DNA of 20,068 nt from Paramuribaculum sp. (GCA_009775605.1 VSPV01000019.1:1-20068); one strand, 5' to 3'. Counted from the first letter of the stretch, positions 1-7,398 are shown. The notes: a model not told the origin generated them from the letters alone. A program made the numbers and translations.

Positions 1-39
1 AAACAGACTCAACCACCGGATAATCAGCGGTCGAGCCAT
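1..39 (-). CDS. possible start of a gene running off the left edge
   Basis: An ATG on the minus strand at 39 opens a frame that stays open for the 13 codons to the window edge (MARPLIIRWLSLF). Nothing else supports it: no clear ribosome binding site and no -7 element just upstream. It may be a real gene start or chance. Product not recognisable. Confidence 0.2.
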   Translation of the reverse strand, partial: MARPLIIRWLSLF

Positions 40-111
40 GCGTTTTTGATATTATTGAGTTTTATCGGACAGCAATAGTTGTAAAACACCGCTTCCACGT
101 TAGGAATTTCT

Positions 112-1113
112 TTATTTTGCTCTGAGGCGTTTCTGTTCTGCTTCAAAGGCTTCGAGGAAGTGAATTTCGACAGGTGTGAGCTGATATTGGATTCGTTCGC
201 GGAACTTGTCATATTCATCATTCGCCTTAAGTCTGGCTACTTCGGCAGATATGTTTCCGGCGTGGTTGAGCAATTCTTTGCCTGACAGTTTCAGGAAATC
301 GTCAAGTTTTTGAATCCAGTCTTTCATATACATCGGTACGTGGCTCTTAGCCTGTAGTTCGGCAAAGTCAAGATATAGGTTGACTATGCGGTTAAGCATA
401 TCTACTTCTTCCTCTGACAAATAATTCTTGGCGATTTCAGCTTCATGTTTAGTTGGTATGGCTCCTCGCCACGTTGTCAAACCCATGAAATCTTTTTCGG
501 CGTTTGCGCGGTCGTAAATTACCTCTGCGGCGGTATGTCCATGAGCGGCAAAGTGCATCTTGTTCTGGACAGTCTTGAAGAATTGTTGGGTAATGGAAGT
601 GCGAGGGTCATAATCAATGCTTAGGGCATAAATTTCCAGCACCTTGCGATAGAACACCTTTTCCGAGCTGCGGATGTCGCGGATGCGAGCCAACAGTTCA
701 TCGAAATAATTCCCTTGTCCGGCGTTTTTGAGTAAATCATCATTGAGTGCGAATCCCTTGATCATATATTCTTTCAGCACCTTTGTTGCCCATTGCCGGA
801 ACTGTACGCCACGATGCGAATTGACACGATACCCCACGCTGATAATCATGTCGAGGTTGTAGAAAGCAAGATTTCTTTCAACCTTTCGGTCTCCTTCATT
901 TTGAACTGTTGCAAAAAATGCAACAGTTCGATTTTGTTCTAATTCACCAGTCTCAAACACATTCTTAATATGTCTTGATATGGTGGATTTATTGCGCTGA
1001 AACAGTTCCGCCATCTGGTCGGCGGTGAGCCATACGGTTTCATTGGATAGCCGAACTTCTAATTTCGTCTCTCCACCCTGAGTCTGAAATAATATAATCT
1101 GTCCGTTGTCCAT
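112..1113 (-). CDS. RhuM family protein
   Basis: The 333-residue product matches the RhuM (virulence RhuM) family over its full length. Visible marks are an N-terminal helix-turn-helix-like part (residues about 28-55, VWLTADQMAELFQRNKSTIS), the family block YNLDMIISVGYRVNS followed by FRQWATKVLKEYMIKGFALND, and the later block TVQNKMHFAAHGHTAAEVI. The biochemical role of the family is unclear; members often sit with restriction-modification genes or alone, and the N-terminal part suggests DNA binding. The start at 1113 gives the usual family length, and a -7 element lies about 55 bases upstream. The gene looks AT-richer than the housekeeping genes nearby, suggesting transfer. A perfect 10-bp inverted repeat at 903-929 lies inside the coding sequence and encodes residues 62-71. 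Family assignment is firm; function is unknown. Confidence 0.9.
   Translation of the reverse strand: MDNGQIILFQTQGGETKLEVRLSNETVWLTADQMAELFQRNKSTISRHIKNVFETGELEQNRTVAFFATVQNEGDRKVERNLAFYNLDMIISVGYRVNSHRGVQFRQWATKVLKEYMIKGFALNDDLLKNAGQGNYFDELLARIRDIRSSEKVFYRKVLEIYALSIDYDPRTSITQQFFKTVQNKMHFAAHGHTAAEVIYDRANAEKDFMGLTTWRGAIPTKHEAEIAKNYLSEEEVDMLNRIVNLYLDFAELQAKSHVPMYMKDWIQKLDDFLKLSGKELLNHAGNISAEVARLKANDEYDKFRERIQYQLTPVEIHFLEAFEAEQKRLRAK
903..929. repeat. perfect inverted repeat inside the RhuM gene
   Basis: Arms GAACTGTTGC (903-912) and GCAACAGTTC (920-929) are exact reverse complements separated by the 7-base loop AAAAAAT. In the gene's reading direction this encodes RTVAFFATVQ (residues 62-71), between the helix-turn-helix-like part and the YNLDMIISVGYRV block, without breaking the frame. 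It matches in type the repeats in the two DUF1016 genes of this window. Confidence 0.9.
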
Positions 1114-1166
1114 GCCGGCTCAAAAACAAAGAGTTGATATTCATTCCCCATACGAGGCTTAGATTC

Positions 1167-1174
1167 CAAAGTTA
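1167..1174 (-). promoter_or_regulatory. candidate -7 element for the RhuM gene
   Basis: Reads TAACTTTG on the minus strand, an exact match to the Bacteroidetes -7 consensus TAnnTTTG, 53 bases before the ATG at 1113. At the expected -33 position there is only CTG rather than TTG. Transcription would start near 1160. Confidence 0.4.
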
Positions 1175-1254
1175 TGCGTTTTTTGCGACAATAGCAGTAC
1201 GTTAGCTCCGAAATTTTTAGAAATTGGTGGGGATAAGGGGCTGTTTCTGAATAA

Positions 1255-1311
1255 TTATCGGTTTTCAAGATGAATGAAGGAGAAGGAGAAGGAGAAGGTG
1301 CGGCCGGAGGA
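1255..1311 (-). pseudogene. detached copy of the pgeF 3' end
   Basis: On the minus strand this stretch reads SSGRTF, then SFSFSF, then IHLENR and a stop at 1255-1257. The C-terminus of intact pgeF (2457-2495) reads SSGRTFTFIHLEN. The DNA copies share an 18-base block TCCTCCGGCCGCACCTTC and end on the same GAAAAC. They differ by a 12-base expansion here and by a few bases, mostly in third codon positions. The frame is also open before the copy and reads TNAVSIPSV, which resembles NAVSISSV at the present end of pgeF. The simplest reading is that this is the original or a duplicated pgeF tail, cut off when the DUF1016 gene arrived. Confidence 0.7.
1275..1297. repeat. hexanucleotide repeat (GAAGGA)n
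   Basis: Nearly four tandem GAAGGA units. They encode alternating Phe-Ser in the detached pgeF tail and account for its 12 extra bases compared with the intact copy at 2457-2495. The pattern is typical of replication slippage. Confidence 0.8.
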
Positions 1312-1378
1312 AACTGACGGTATGCTGACGGCATTTGTCAGATAGCCGTACATCTTACAACCCTAGATATGAACTTCT

Positions 1379-2422
1379 TCATAATGATCCTCGCTGTAGC
1401 CGAAACAGATTCTTTTGAGTCTCTATCTCCTGGCGAAGTTCTTCTTCTGATGGAAGAAATGTCAAATATTTAGATGCGAATAACTGCTTGCTACCATTAA
1501 GCATGGAATATTTAGCAATATCTTCACTTGTCTGAGAGCAGAGCAATATTCCTATAGTTGGATTATCGCCTTTCGTTCGTTTCAGGTCATCATACATCCT
1601 GACATACATATCCATCTGTCCGACATCCTGATGTGTTATTCTGGTTGTCTTGAGGTCTATCAGGACGAAGCATTTCAACAAATAGTTGTAGAATACTAGA
1701 TCGATATAATAATCTCCCACGTCCGTAACTATATGTTGTTGACGCTCAACAAAAGCGTATCCTTTGCCAAGCTCCATGATGAATTGCTGGAGATGGGAAA
1801 TCAGTGCATTTTCAAGTGTACTTTCAGTATAAGTCGCGTCTTTCGGTATCCCGAGGAATTCTGTTACTACAGGCGACTTAATATATTGTTCCGGCGTGAT
1901 GGCTGTATTGTCCCGAGCCGTCAGCTTTTTCATTTCTTCTTCAACAGCTTCTTTATCGTAGGAAGCTAAAAGACGATGATAATATTGCGAGCCTATATTT
2001 CTCTCCAATACCTTCGCAGACCACATCTGCTGCACGGCTTCACCCATGTACCATAGCCGGGCCCTCTCGTCCTTTTCGCCAAGTACAGCCTGAATATGGG
2101 ACCAAGAAAGATTTTGCAGACGCGTCTGCAAAATCTTTCTGTCAGGAAAATATATGTATAACTGGCGGTAATAAGCCAAAGCACGCGGACTATAACCTTT
2201 TCCCATTTCAACTGTAAGAAGTTTTGAGAGTTCTTTCAGTAGATTGGTCCCATATTCGGCTCTTATGGAGCCGTTCTGTTCCTCTTCGACTATGCGTTTG
2301 CCTATTTCCCATCGTTCGTCTACAATAGCCGCATTTAGTTGGATGGCAGCTTTAGTACGGTAACGGTGTGCAATCTCGCGGATGTCTGTAATTAGTTTAT
2401 TAAGTCCGGAATCATTATTCAT
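1379..2422 (-). CDS. DUF1016/YhcG-type PD-(D/E)XK nuclease family protein (copy 1)
   Basis: The 347-residue product has the two-part layout of the family. The helical N-terminal domain includes the WEIGKRIVEEEQ motif (residues 38-49) and the SWSH motif (106-109). The C-terminal PD-(D/E)XK-like domain has IDLVFYN (D241) and VLIDLKT (D256, K258), so the usual ExK appears as DxK; the substitution is conservative and activity remains plausible. The family is predicted to be nuclease-like, possibly acting on branched DNA, but its role is not established. The ATG at 2422 overlaps the last 8 bases of pgeF, so translation is probably coupled to it. The gene looks AT-richer than pgeF and obg and is flanked on both sides by pgeF 3'-end sequence, suggesting insertion. 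A 36-bp perfect palindrome at 2105-2140 encodes residues 95-106. Confidence 0.9.
   Translation of the reverse strand: MNNDSGLNKLITDIREIAHRYRTKAAIQLNAAIVDERWEIGKRIVEEEQNGSIRAEYGTNLLKELSKLLTVEMGKGYSPRALAYYRQLYIYFPDRKILQTRLQNLSWSHIQAVLGEKDERARLWYMGEAVQQMWSAKVLERNIGSQYYHRLLASYDKEAVEEEMKKLTARDNTAITPEQYIKSPVVTEFLGIPKDATYTESTLENALISHLQQFIMELGKGYAFVERQQHIVTDVGDYYIDLVFYNYLLKCFVLIDLKTTRITHQDVGQMDMYVRMYDDLKRTKGDNPTIGILLCSQTSEDIAKYSMLNGSKQLFASKYLTFLPSEEELRQEIETQKNLFRLQRGSL
2105..2140. repeat. 36-bp perfect palindrome inside DUF1016 copy 1
   Basis: AGAAAGATTTTGCAGACG (2105-2122) is followed directly by its exact reverse complement (2123-2140), with no loop. The palindrome is exactly 12 codons, in phase, running from Arg95 to Ser106 of the product, so its last codon is the first residue of the SWSH motif. 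An uninterrupted 36-bp palindrome is far longer than expected by chance in 20 kb and can form a cruciform in DNA or a hairpin in mRNA. Confidence 0.98.
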
Positions 2423-3203
2423 GTGTACAAGATTTTACAGATGATATAGAGACGGCGTTTTCCAGATGGATGAATGTGAAGGTGCGGCCGGAGGAGGTGC
2501 CGAGGCGACGGGCTGAGAAGAAGAGGTCGGGACGGCAGCGGTTGCATTCCGGGGGGAGAGCGATGTTGGATTTTTCTAAGCCGGATTCCATGAGGGTGGC
2601 GGCAACGGCGGCGGGGAGGTCGATATGGGGTTTGGCGCCCGGTTTTCTGATGATGAAACCGCCGAGGTTTGCTTTTATGAATTCCTCGGCCACTTCTTCG
2701 CCTACCTCGAAACAGTCGGGGCAGATGCACGGCCCCATGGCGGCATGTATCTGCCCGGGAGTGGCTCCGAGAGCGCACATTTCGCGGACAGCCGCGGCGC
2801 TGATGCGCCCTACGGTTCCGCGCCAGCCTGAATGCACCGCCCCGATAATGCGTGCCACAGGGTCGAAAAGCACCACCGGGACACAGTCGGCCGTATGTAC
2901 GCCTATTGCAATCCCGGGGCGGTCCGACACAAGAGCATCGGTATTTTCAAACGCCGCGGGCTGCGACACGTAGGCCACATTAACGGAATGGGTCTGGCGC
3001 GCGGAAACTATCCTCTCTGACGGGATGCCGGTGCAGGAGGAGAGGGCGGCGAGACTGTCGGCCACGTGCGAAGGGGCGTCGCCGGTATAAGTGCAGATGC
3101 TCACCCCGTCGTAGGGGAGCGCGGCATCCACGCACCCCCGCAGGGTGGTGAACGCGGCGGCTCCGGCCGGCAGATGCAGCCGCAGAACGTCAGGCTTCGT
3201 CAT
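2415..3203 (-). CDS. pgeF: peptidoglycan editing factor / laccase-domain protein (YfiH family)
   Basis: The 262-residue product has the YfiH/LACC1 family signatures: SARQTHSVNV (H72), HTADCVPVVLFDP (C107) and GAVHSGWRGT (H124). These supply the conserved His-Cys-His metal site. Family members act on purine nucleosides and, in Escherichia coli, help keep peptidoglycan stem peptides correct. The start at 3203 overlaps the end of obg by 14 bases, fitting the usual obg-pgeF pairing in Bacteroidales. The last 14 residues (NAVSISSVKSCTHE) follow the normal family ending near FTFIHLE and run into the start of the DUF1016 gene, so the tail was probably altered by the insertion. A second copy of the natural 3' end lies at 1255-1311. 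Confidence 0.93.
   Translation of the reverse strand: MTKPDVLRLHLPAGAAAFTTLRGCVDAALPYDGVSICTYTGDAPSHVADSLAALSSCTGIPSERIVSARQTHSVNVAYVSQPAAFENTDALVSDRPGIAIGVHTADCVPVVLFDPVARIIGAVHSGWRGTVGRISAAAVREMCALGATPGQIHAAMGPCICPDCFEVGEEVAEEFIKANLGGFIIRKPGAKPHIDLPAAVAATLMESGLEKSNIALPPECNRCRPDLFFSARRLGTSSGRTFTFIHLENAVSISSVKSCTHE
2457..2495 (-). repeat. pgeF 3'-end repeat, in-gene copy
   Basis: Encodes SSGRTFTFIHLEN in intact pgeF and is a direct repeat of 1261-1311. The two copies enclose the DUF1016 gene. They match in the 18-base block TCCTCCGGCCGCACCTTC and in most of the remainder; this copy lacks two hexanucleotide units. Confidence 0.75.
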
Positions 3204-4413
3204 TCAGCGGATCAATGTTGGAATCCTCAGGATGGAAATCATCTTCGCTATATTCGTCGCCGATAAACTCGTCGTCATCGAAGTCGTCGTAGTCGAGATT
3301 GTCGCCGTCGTCATCAGGCATCTGCGGAGCCTTGTCGAATATGAATTCGTCTTCCTCCCGCACGCGGTGATGGCCGTCGAGCGGGCGGTGGGTGATGGTG
3401 CTGACGGCTATACGGTTGCGGTCGTCGGTCACGGCTGCCCACAGAACGTCCTTAAGCTCGGTGAGTCCCATACCGGTCACGGCCGAAATCATCACGGCGC
3501 GTACGCCTTCGGGGAGGGTGGCGCGCACTTCTTCCATCAGCTCGTCGTCGAGCATGTCGCATTTCGATACGGCCAGTATGCGCTCCTTGTCCATGAGCTG
3601 CGGATTGAATTTCTCAAGCTCGCCAAGCAGTATGCGGTACTGCTCGGCAATATCGTCGGCATCGGCCGGCACCACGAAGAGAAGCACCGCGTTGCGTTCT
3701 ATATGGCGCAGGAAGCGCAGTCCCAGGCCACGGCCCTCGCTCGCACCCTCTATGATTCCGGGAATATCGGCCATCACGAACGAGCGGTTGTCGCGATAGC
3801 TCACGATGCCTAGCTGCGGTTCCATGGTGGTGAAGGGATAGTCGGCAATCTTGGGCCGCGCGGCAGATAGGGCGGAAAGCAGGGTGGATTTTCCCGCGTT
3901 GGGGAATCCTACCAGACCAACGTCGGCAAGGAGCTTTAGCTCCAGCACAACGCTTTTTTCTATGGCCGGCTCGCCGGGCTGGGCATACCGGGGCGTGCGG
4001 TTTGTGGAGCTTTTGAAATGCCAGTTGCCGAGACCCCCGCGGCCTCCGCGCAGCAGTTTTATCTCCTCGCCGTCGTAGTTTACCTCGCAGAGAAATTCGC
4101 CGGTATCGGCGTCATAGACCACGGTGCCGCAGGGCACCTCCACCACCACGTCGGCGCCGTCTTTTCCCGAGCTGCGGTCGGCGCCGCCGCTCTGACCGTT
4201 GCCGGCAAAGATATGGCGGTTGAATTTCAGGGGCAGGAGAGTCCACATGTGGGAATTGCCGCGCAGTATGATGTGGCCTCCGCGGCCGCCGTCGCCGCCG
4301 TCGGGTCCGCCTTTCGGCACATATTTGGCTCTGTGGAAATGGCGTGAGCCGGCGCCTCCCTTGCCCGAGCGGCAGAGGATTTTCACGTAATCTATAAAAT
4401 TGGAATCAGCCAT
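3190..4413 (-). CDS. obgE: GTPase ObgE/CgtA
   Basis: The 407-residue product starts MADSNFIDYVKI at 4413; the open frame runs further upstream but the Obg fold begins here. Residues 1-158 form the glycine-rich Obg domain (KGGPDGGDGGRGG, RGGRGGLGN). The G domain follows, with GFPNAGKS (G1), DIPGI (G3), SKCD (G4) and a SAV motif (G5). The C-terminal tail of about 45 residues is very rich in Asp and Glu, as in other Bacteroidetes Obg proteins. Obg GTPases bind the large ribosomal subunit and couple ribosome assembly to nucleotide status and growth. The gene lies 44 bases after the ptmE-like gene and overlaps pgeF, so it may be transcribed partly from the nonulosonate gene promoter. Confidence 0.97.
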   Translation of the reverse strand: MADSNFIDYVKILCRSGKGGAGSRHFHRAKYVPKGGPDGGDGGRGGHIILRGNSHMWTLLPLKFNRHIFAGNGQSGGADRSSGKDGADVVVEVPCGTVVYDADTGEFLCEVNYDGEEIKLLRGGRGGLGNWHFKSSTNRTPRYAQPGEPAIEKSVVLELKLLADVGLVGFPNAGKSTLLSALSAARPKIADYPFTTMEPQLGIVSYRDNRSFVMADIPGIIEGASEGRGLGLRFLRHIERNAVLLFVVPADADDIAEQYRILLGELEKFNPQLMDKERILAVSKCDMLDDELMEEVRATLPEGVRAVMISAVTGMGLTELKDVLWAAVTDDRNRIAVSTITHRPLDGHHRVREEDEFIFDKAPQMPDDDGDNLDYDDFDDDEFIGDEYSEDDFHPEDSNIDPLNDEA

Positions 4414-4457
4414 AGTTGCTTGAATTTGGTAATTTAACGCCCCGGAAGGCGGAAAAG

Positions 4458-5513
4458 TTAGGAGGAGAAGCCGAGATGGTGTCGCATAAGCTCGGATGCA
4501 TGGGCGAAATCCGTGGGTGAGCCTATGTCGATCCATGTGCCGGATATGGGGAAGTAGCCCACATGTCGTCCGTCGGCAATGGCCGTCTCTATAAGGTCGG
4601 TGGCGTCGGTGCGCCCCGATGGGGGGAGCACGTCGAGCAGACGGTTGGCTATGATGTATATTCCGGCGTTGGCGTAGAAGGAATAGGAGGGCTTTTCCTG
4701 GAGTCCCGTCACGCGGCCTGTCTCGTCGGTGGAGAGGATGGCGTATGGAACGGAGATGTTGTATGGGATGGCCGCGATAGTGATGGCCGCTCCTGACTTG
4801 AGATGGGCCAGATACATGTCCTCGAGCGAGAGGGTGGTGAGAATGTCGGAGTTCATCACCAAGGTTGCTCCGTCGGGATCGGAACGCTTCACAAGAGCTG
4901 CCGAGCCTATGGTGCCCATCGGCTCCGTTTCGCGCACGCATTTCACGGTTATGCCTTCCACCGGCGCGCTGAAATGCGCCTCAAGCTGCTCGGCAAGGTA
5001 GTTTACGGTAACCGATACATCCGTGATGCCGGCGCGCGCGAGGGCTGCGATATTATAGTCGATTATGGCTTTTGAGCCGATTTTAAGCAGCGGTTTGGGA
5101 GTGGTGAGGGTCATGGGCCGCAACCGTTCGCCTTTGCCTCCGGCCATGAGGATGGCGCTGAGGGGGAGACGGGTGGTGGTGGCCGTAAGGTCCATTATCT
5201 CAAGGATGCGTCCTTCTGCGTCAAGGCGGGGTATGAGTCTCACTCCGCATCGTCTGATGGCGCGGATGCTCTCTACATCGTTTTCCGCCGCAGGGCGCAG
5301 GGCGCGGAACGAGCGGTTCATCACGTGCGCCACCGGGTCGGTGAGCTGTGCTCCTTTCAGCAGTCCGCGGCGCACGTCGCCGTCGGTGAGCGTTCCCACC
5401 ATCGTGCCGTCCGCGCCGGTGACAAAAAGCGTCATCACTCCGCCCGACAGTGCGTTGAGCATGTCGAGGGCTTTGAGCAGCGAACAGTCTGAGGCAATTA
5501 TATGTCGGTCCAT
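4458..5513 (-). CDS. CBS-domain nucleotidyltransferase, PtmE-like sugar-1-phosphate guanylyltransferase
   Basis: The 351-residue product has a CBS pair in residues about 1-112 (for example VGTLTDGDVRRGLL) and a nucleotidyltransferase domain from about 118. The signature LMAGGKGERLRPMTLTTPKP starts at residue 122, MNSDIL supplies the metal-binding Asp, and a late WIDIGSPTDF is typical of the family. The layout matches Campylobacter jejuni PtmE, which makes the GDP-amino sugar used for legionaminic acid. The neighbours, a NeuC-like epimerase and a CMP-nonulosonate synthetase, support this. The CBS pair may sense a nucleotide. It lies 12 bases after the neuA-like gene. The family is firm; the exact sugar and nucleotide are inferred, and a mannose-1-phosphate guanylyltransferase cannot be excluded. 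Confidence 0.85.
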   Translation of the reverse strand: MDRHIIASDCSLLKALDMLNALSGGVMTLFVTGADGTMVGTLTDGDVRRGLLKGAQLTDPVAHVMNRSFRALRPAAENDVESIRAIRRCGVRLIPRLDAEGRILEIMDLTATTTRLPLSAILMAGGKGERLRPMTLTTPKPLLKIGSKAIIDYNIAALARAGITDVSVTVNYLAEQLEAHFSAPVEGITVKCVRETEPMGTIGSAALVKRSDPDGATLVMNSDILTTLSLEDMYLAHLKSGAAITIAAIPYNISVPYAILSTDETGRVTGLQEKPSYSFYANAGIYIIANRLLDVLPPSGRTDATDLIETAIADGRHVGYFPISGTWIDIGSPTDFAHASELMRHHLGFSS

Positions 5514-5525
5514 TGTTTGTGTCGT

Positions 5526-6230
5526 TTAAGATTCGGCTCTGAGGTGGCGCATCACGGCTTCTGCCACCTCCCAGTCCAGAGGTGTGTCGAGGTCGATGGC
5601 GCGGGAAGCGTCGGTGGGGCATGGAACGCGGCGAGGCATCGCTCCGAGCGCATACCGGCGGATAGAGTCGGGGTTTATCACATATACCGAGCCGCTGTAT
5701 TCCCAGGCCTCCGGGGCGTCCTGACGGCGCACGTAGAGTCCGGAGCCTTTGGAGATATGTAGCAGTCCGGTGGCGCAATCGGTCTCGAAACAGTTGTAAT
5801 ATGGGTTTGACTTGGCGGGAATCACGCTTACCACCATGTCGGCATCCGGAGTATAGCGCTCCAGACACGCCTCCACATCGGCCACGGTGCGCAGGGGTGA
5901 GGTGGGTTGCAGCAGCACTACGCGGTCGAACGCAATTCCGCGGCTTGCGGCCCAGTCCATCGCGTCGATTATCACCTCGCGGCTTCCGGAGGTGTCGGTG
6001 GCGAGTTCGGCCGGGCGCATGTAGTCAACCGGCAGACCGGTCTGCCGTGCCACCGAAGCTATTCCTTCGGAATCGGTGGAAACGATTATATGGGAGTCGG
6101 GAGCAAGCTGCCGGGCTATATCTATGGTGTAGTGTATCAGCGGGCGTCCTCCGAGCGGCTTGATATTTTTGCCGGGAATGCCTTTGCTGCCGCCGCGAGC
6201 GGGAATCACGTACAGTGTATGGTTGTCCAT
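5526..6230 (-). CDS. CMP-nonulosonate (acylneuraminate) cytidylyltransferase
   Basis: The 234-residue product is a full-length NeuA/LegF/PseF-type synthetase. The N-terminal CTP-binding motif VIPARGGSKGIPGKNI spans residues 8-23. VSTDSEGI and LLQPTSPLR follow, and DLDTPLDWEVAE closes the fold near the C-terminus. It would transfer CMP from CTP to a nine-carbon nonulosonic acid such as sialic or legionaminic acid. It begins 4 bases after the neuC-like stop. The PtmE-like partner favours a legionaminic-type product, but the substrate cannot be read from sequence alone. Confidence 0.9.
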   Translation of the reverse strand: MDNHTLYVIPARGGSKGIPGKNIKPLGGRPLIHYTIDIARQLAPDSHIIVSTDSEGIASVARQTGLPVDYMRPAELATDTSGSREVIIDAMDWAASRGIAFDRVVLLQPTSPLRTVADVEACLERYTPDADMVVSVIPAKSNPYYNCFETDCATGLLHISKGSGLYVRRQDAPEAWEYSGSVYVINPDSIRRYALGAMPRRVPCPTDASRAIDLDTPLDWEVAEAVMRHLRAES

Positions 6231-6234
6231 CGGT

Positions 6235-7398
6235 TCAGAATGAGATGTCGTGAAATTTCTTTGTCCTGAGATTTTCGAGTGGTGTGAGGGCTATGGCCTC
6301 GGTCACCAGGCGAAGCGTGTCGGGACGGTAATAGGGATTGCTGACGTGCTTTGCCTTTTCCTGCATGGCCGGAGACAGTGCCAGCTGTATTGCCGAGGCG
6401 ATTTCCGTGGCCGAGTCGCCGCAGTGGATTACGCTCTCGGCGGCTGTGCGCCCTCTCTGGCGCATGCCTATGTCAACGGTGGGTATTCCCATCGATGGAA
6501 CTTCTATTATGCCGCTTGAAGAATTACCTACCACTGCACCCACGAGCCGCAGAGCCGACAGATAGCGCCGCATGCCCAGCGAGGGAATGGCGGCTGTCGT
6601 GTCGGGACGGGAAGCCACATAGTCCTCGATCATGGCTATGAGCTTCTGCCCGCGTGAATCGTTGTTTGGGTAGGTGAACAGCGCTCTTATGGCGGGGAGA
6701 GAGTCGAGGGCTTCGAGAAGCTGCGCGAAACGGTCGGCCGGGTCGGCGGGGTCGAGGGTCGCCGGGTGGAAGGTCACAAGAACGGTGTCGCGGTCAAGCT
6801 GAAAGCCTATCGAGCTGCAAAGCTCTTCGGCATCCATAGGCGCGACATTAAGAGCATTGTGAACCCCCAGAGCACCCGTGTTTATCACTCTGGCAGGGTC
6901 CTCGCCGAACTGAATCACACGGTGGCGGTAGTCCTCTGTGGCTGTAAGATGAAGGGCTGAAAGCTTGGTTATGGCGTGGCGTATGGAATCGTCGATGGCA
7001 CCTTCGGTCACTTCGCCCCCGTGGAGGTGCACTATCGGCACACCGCTCACGGCGCATGCCGAGGCCACAGCAAGCATTTCGGTACGGTCGCCGAGAATCA
7101 CGGCGATATCCGGTGACAGACGCTGCAGTGCGTCAGCCATTCCCGCCATGCAGGCGGCCATGGCCTTCACGGTGGATGCCGGGGTGCCGTCGGTAGCAGG
7201 CAGGGGAACGCGGGCGTCGACGCTGAACCCGGCGCCGGTGATTTCGTTGACGGTCATGCCGTAGGCCGGGTCAAGGTGCATATTGGTGGCCACAATCTGC
7301 AGCTCGACGTCAGGCCGCGACGCGAGCTCCCGGGCCACTCCGGAGAGCAGTCCCCACTCGGCGCGGGTGCCTGTGATTATGCATACCTTGCGTTTCAT
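6235..7398 (-). CDS. neuC: UDP-N-acetyl amino sugar 2-epimerase, hydrolysing (NeuC/LegG-like)
   Basis: The start at 7398 (MKRKVCIITGTRAEWGLL) gives 387 residues, the family length; the longer open frame upstream has no similarity and crosses the promoter. Motifs include the N-terminal GTRAEWG, VILGDRTEMLA, VHLHGGEVTEGAIDDSIRHA, VTFHPATL and GNSSSGIIEVPSMGIPTVDIG. These define the hydrolysing epimerases that release an N-acylated mannosamine-type sugar from a UDP or GDP donor. The product would feed NeuB/LegI, which is absent from this window. It is the first gene of the minus-strand run, with a -7 element only 14 bases upstream of the ATG. The NeuC and LegG activities cannot be separated by eye. 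Confidence 0.9.
   Translation of the reverse strand: MKRKVCIITGTRAEWGLLSGVARELASRPDVELQIVATNMHLDPAYGMTVNEITGAGFSVDARVPLPATDGTPASTVKAMAACMAGMADALQRLSPDIAVILGDRTEMLAVASACAVSGVPIVHLHGGEVTEGAIDDSIRHAITKLSALHLTATEDYRHRVIQFGEDPARVINTGALGVHNALNVAPMDAEELCSSIGFQLDRDTVLVTFHPATLDPADPADRFAQLLEALDSLPAIRALFTYPNNDSRGQKLIAMIEDYVASRPDTTAAIPSLGMRRYLSALRLVGAVVGNSSSGIIEVPSMGIPTVDIGMRQRGRTAAESVIHCGDSATEIASAIQLALSPAMQEKAKHVSNPYYRPDTLRLVTEAIALTPLENLRTKKFHDISF

Noticed and set aside
1059..1334. Open minus-strand frame of 91 codons upstream of and into RhuM
   Set aside because: It overlaps the true RhuM start in another frame, crosses the promoter and the detached pgeF tail, and has no coherent protein character.
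3145..3813. 222-codon plus-strand frame antisense to obg
   Set aside because: It mirrors the acidic tail and G domain codons of obg and has no independent start signal or motif.
4438..4451. Small hairpin CGCC-CCGGAA-GGCG between the ptmE-like gene and obg
   Set aside because: A 4-bp stem without a T run is too weak for a terminator call.
4414..4941. Longer N-terminus for obg
   Set aside because: The extension is antisense-like Arg/His-rich sequence inside the ptmE-like gene; the conserved Obg start is at 4413.
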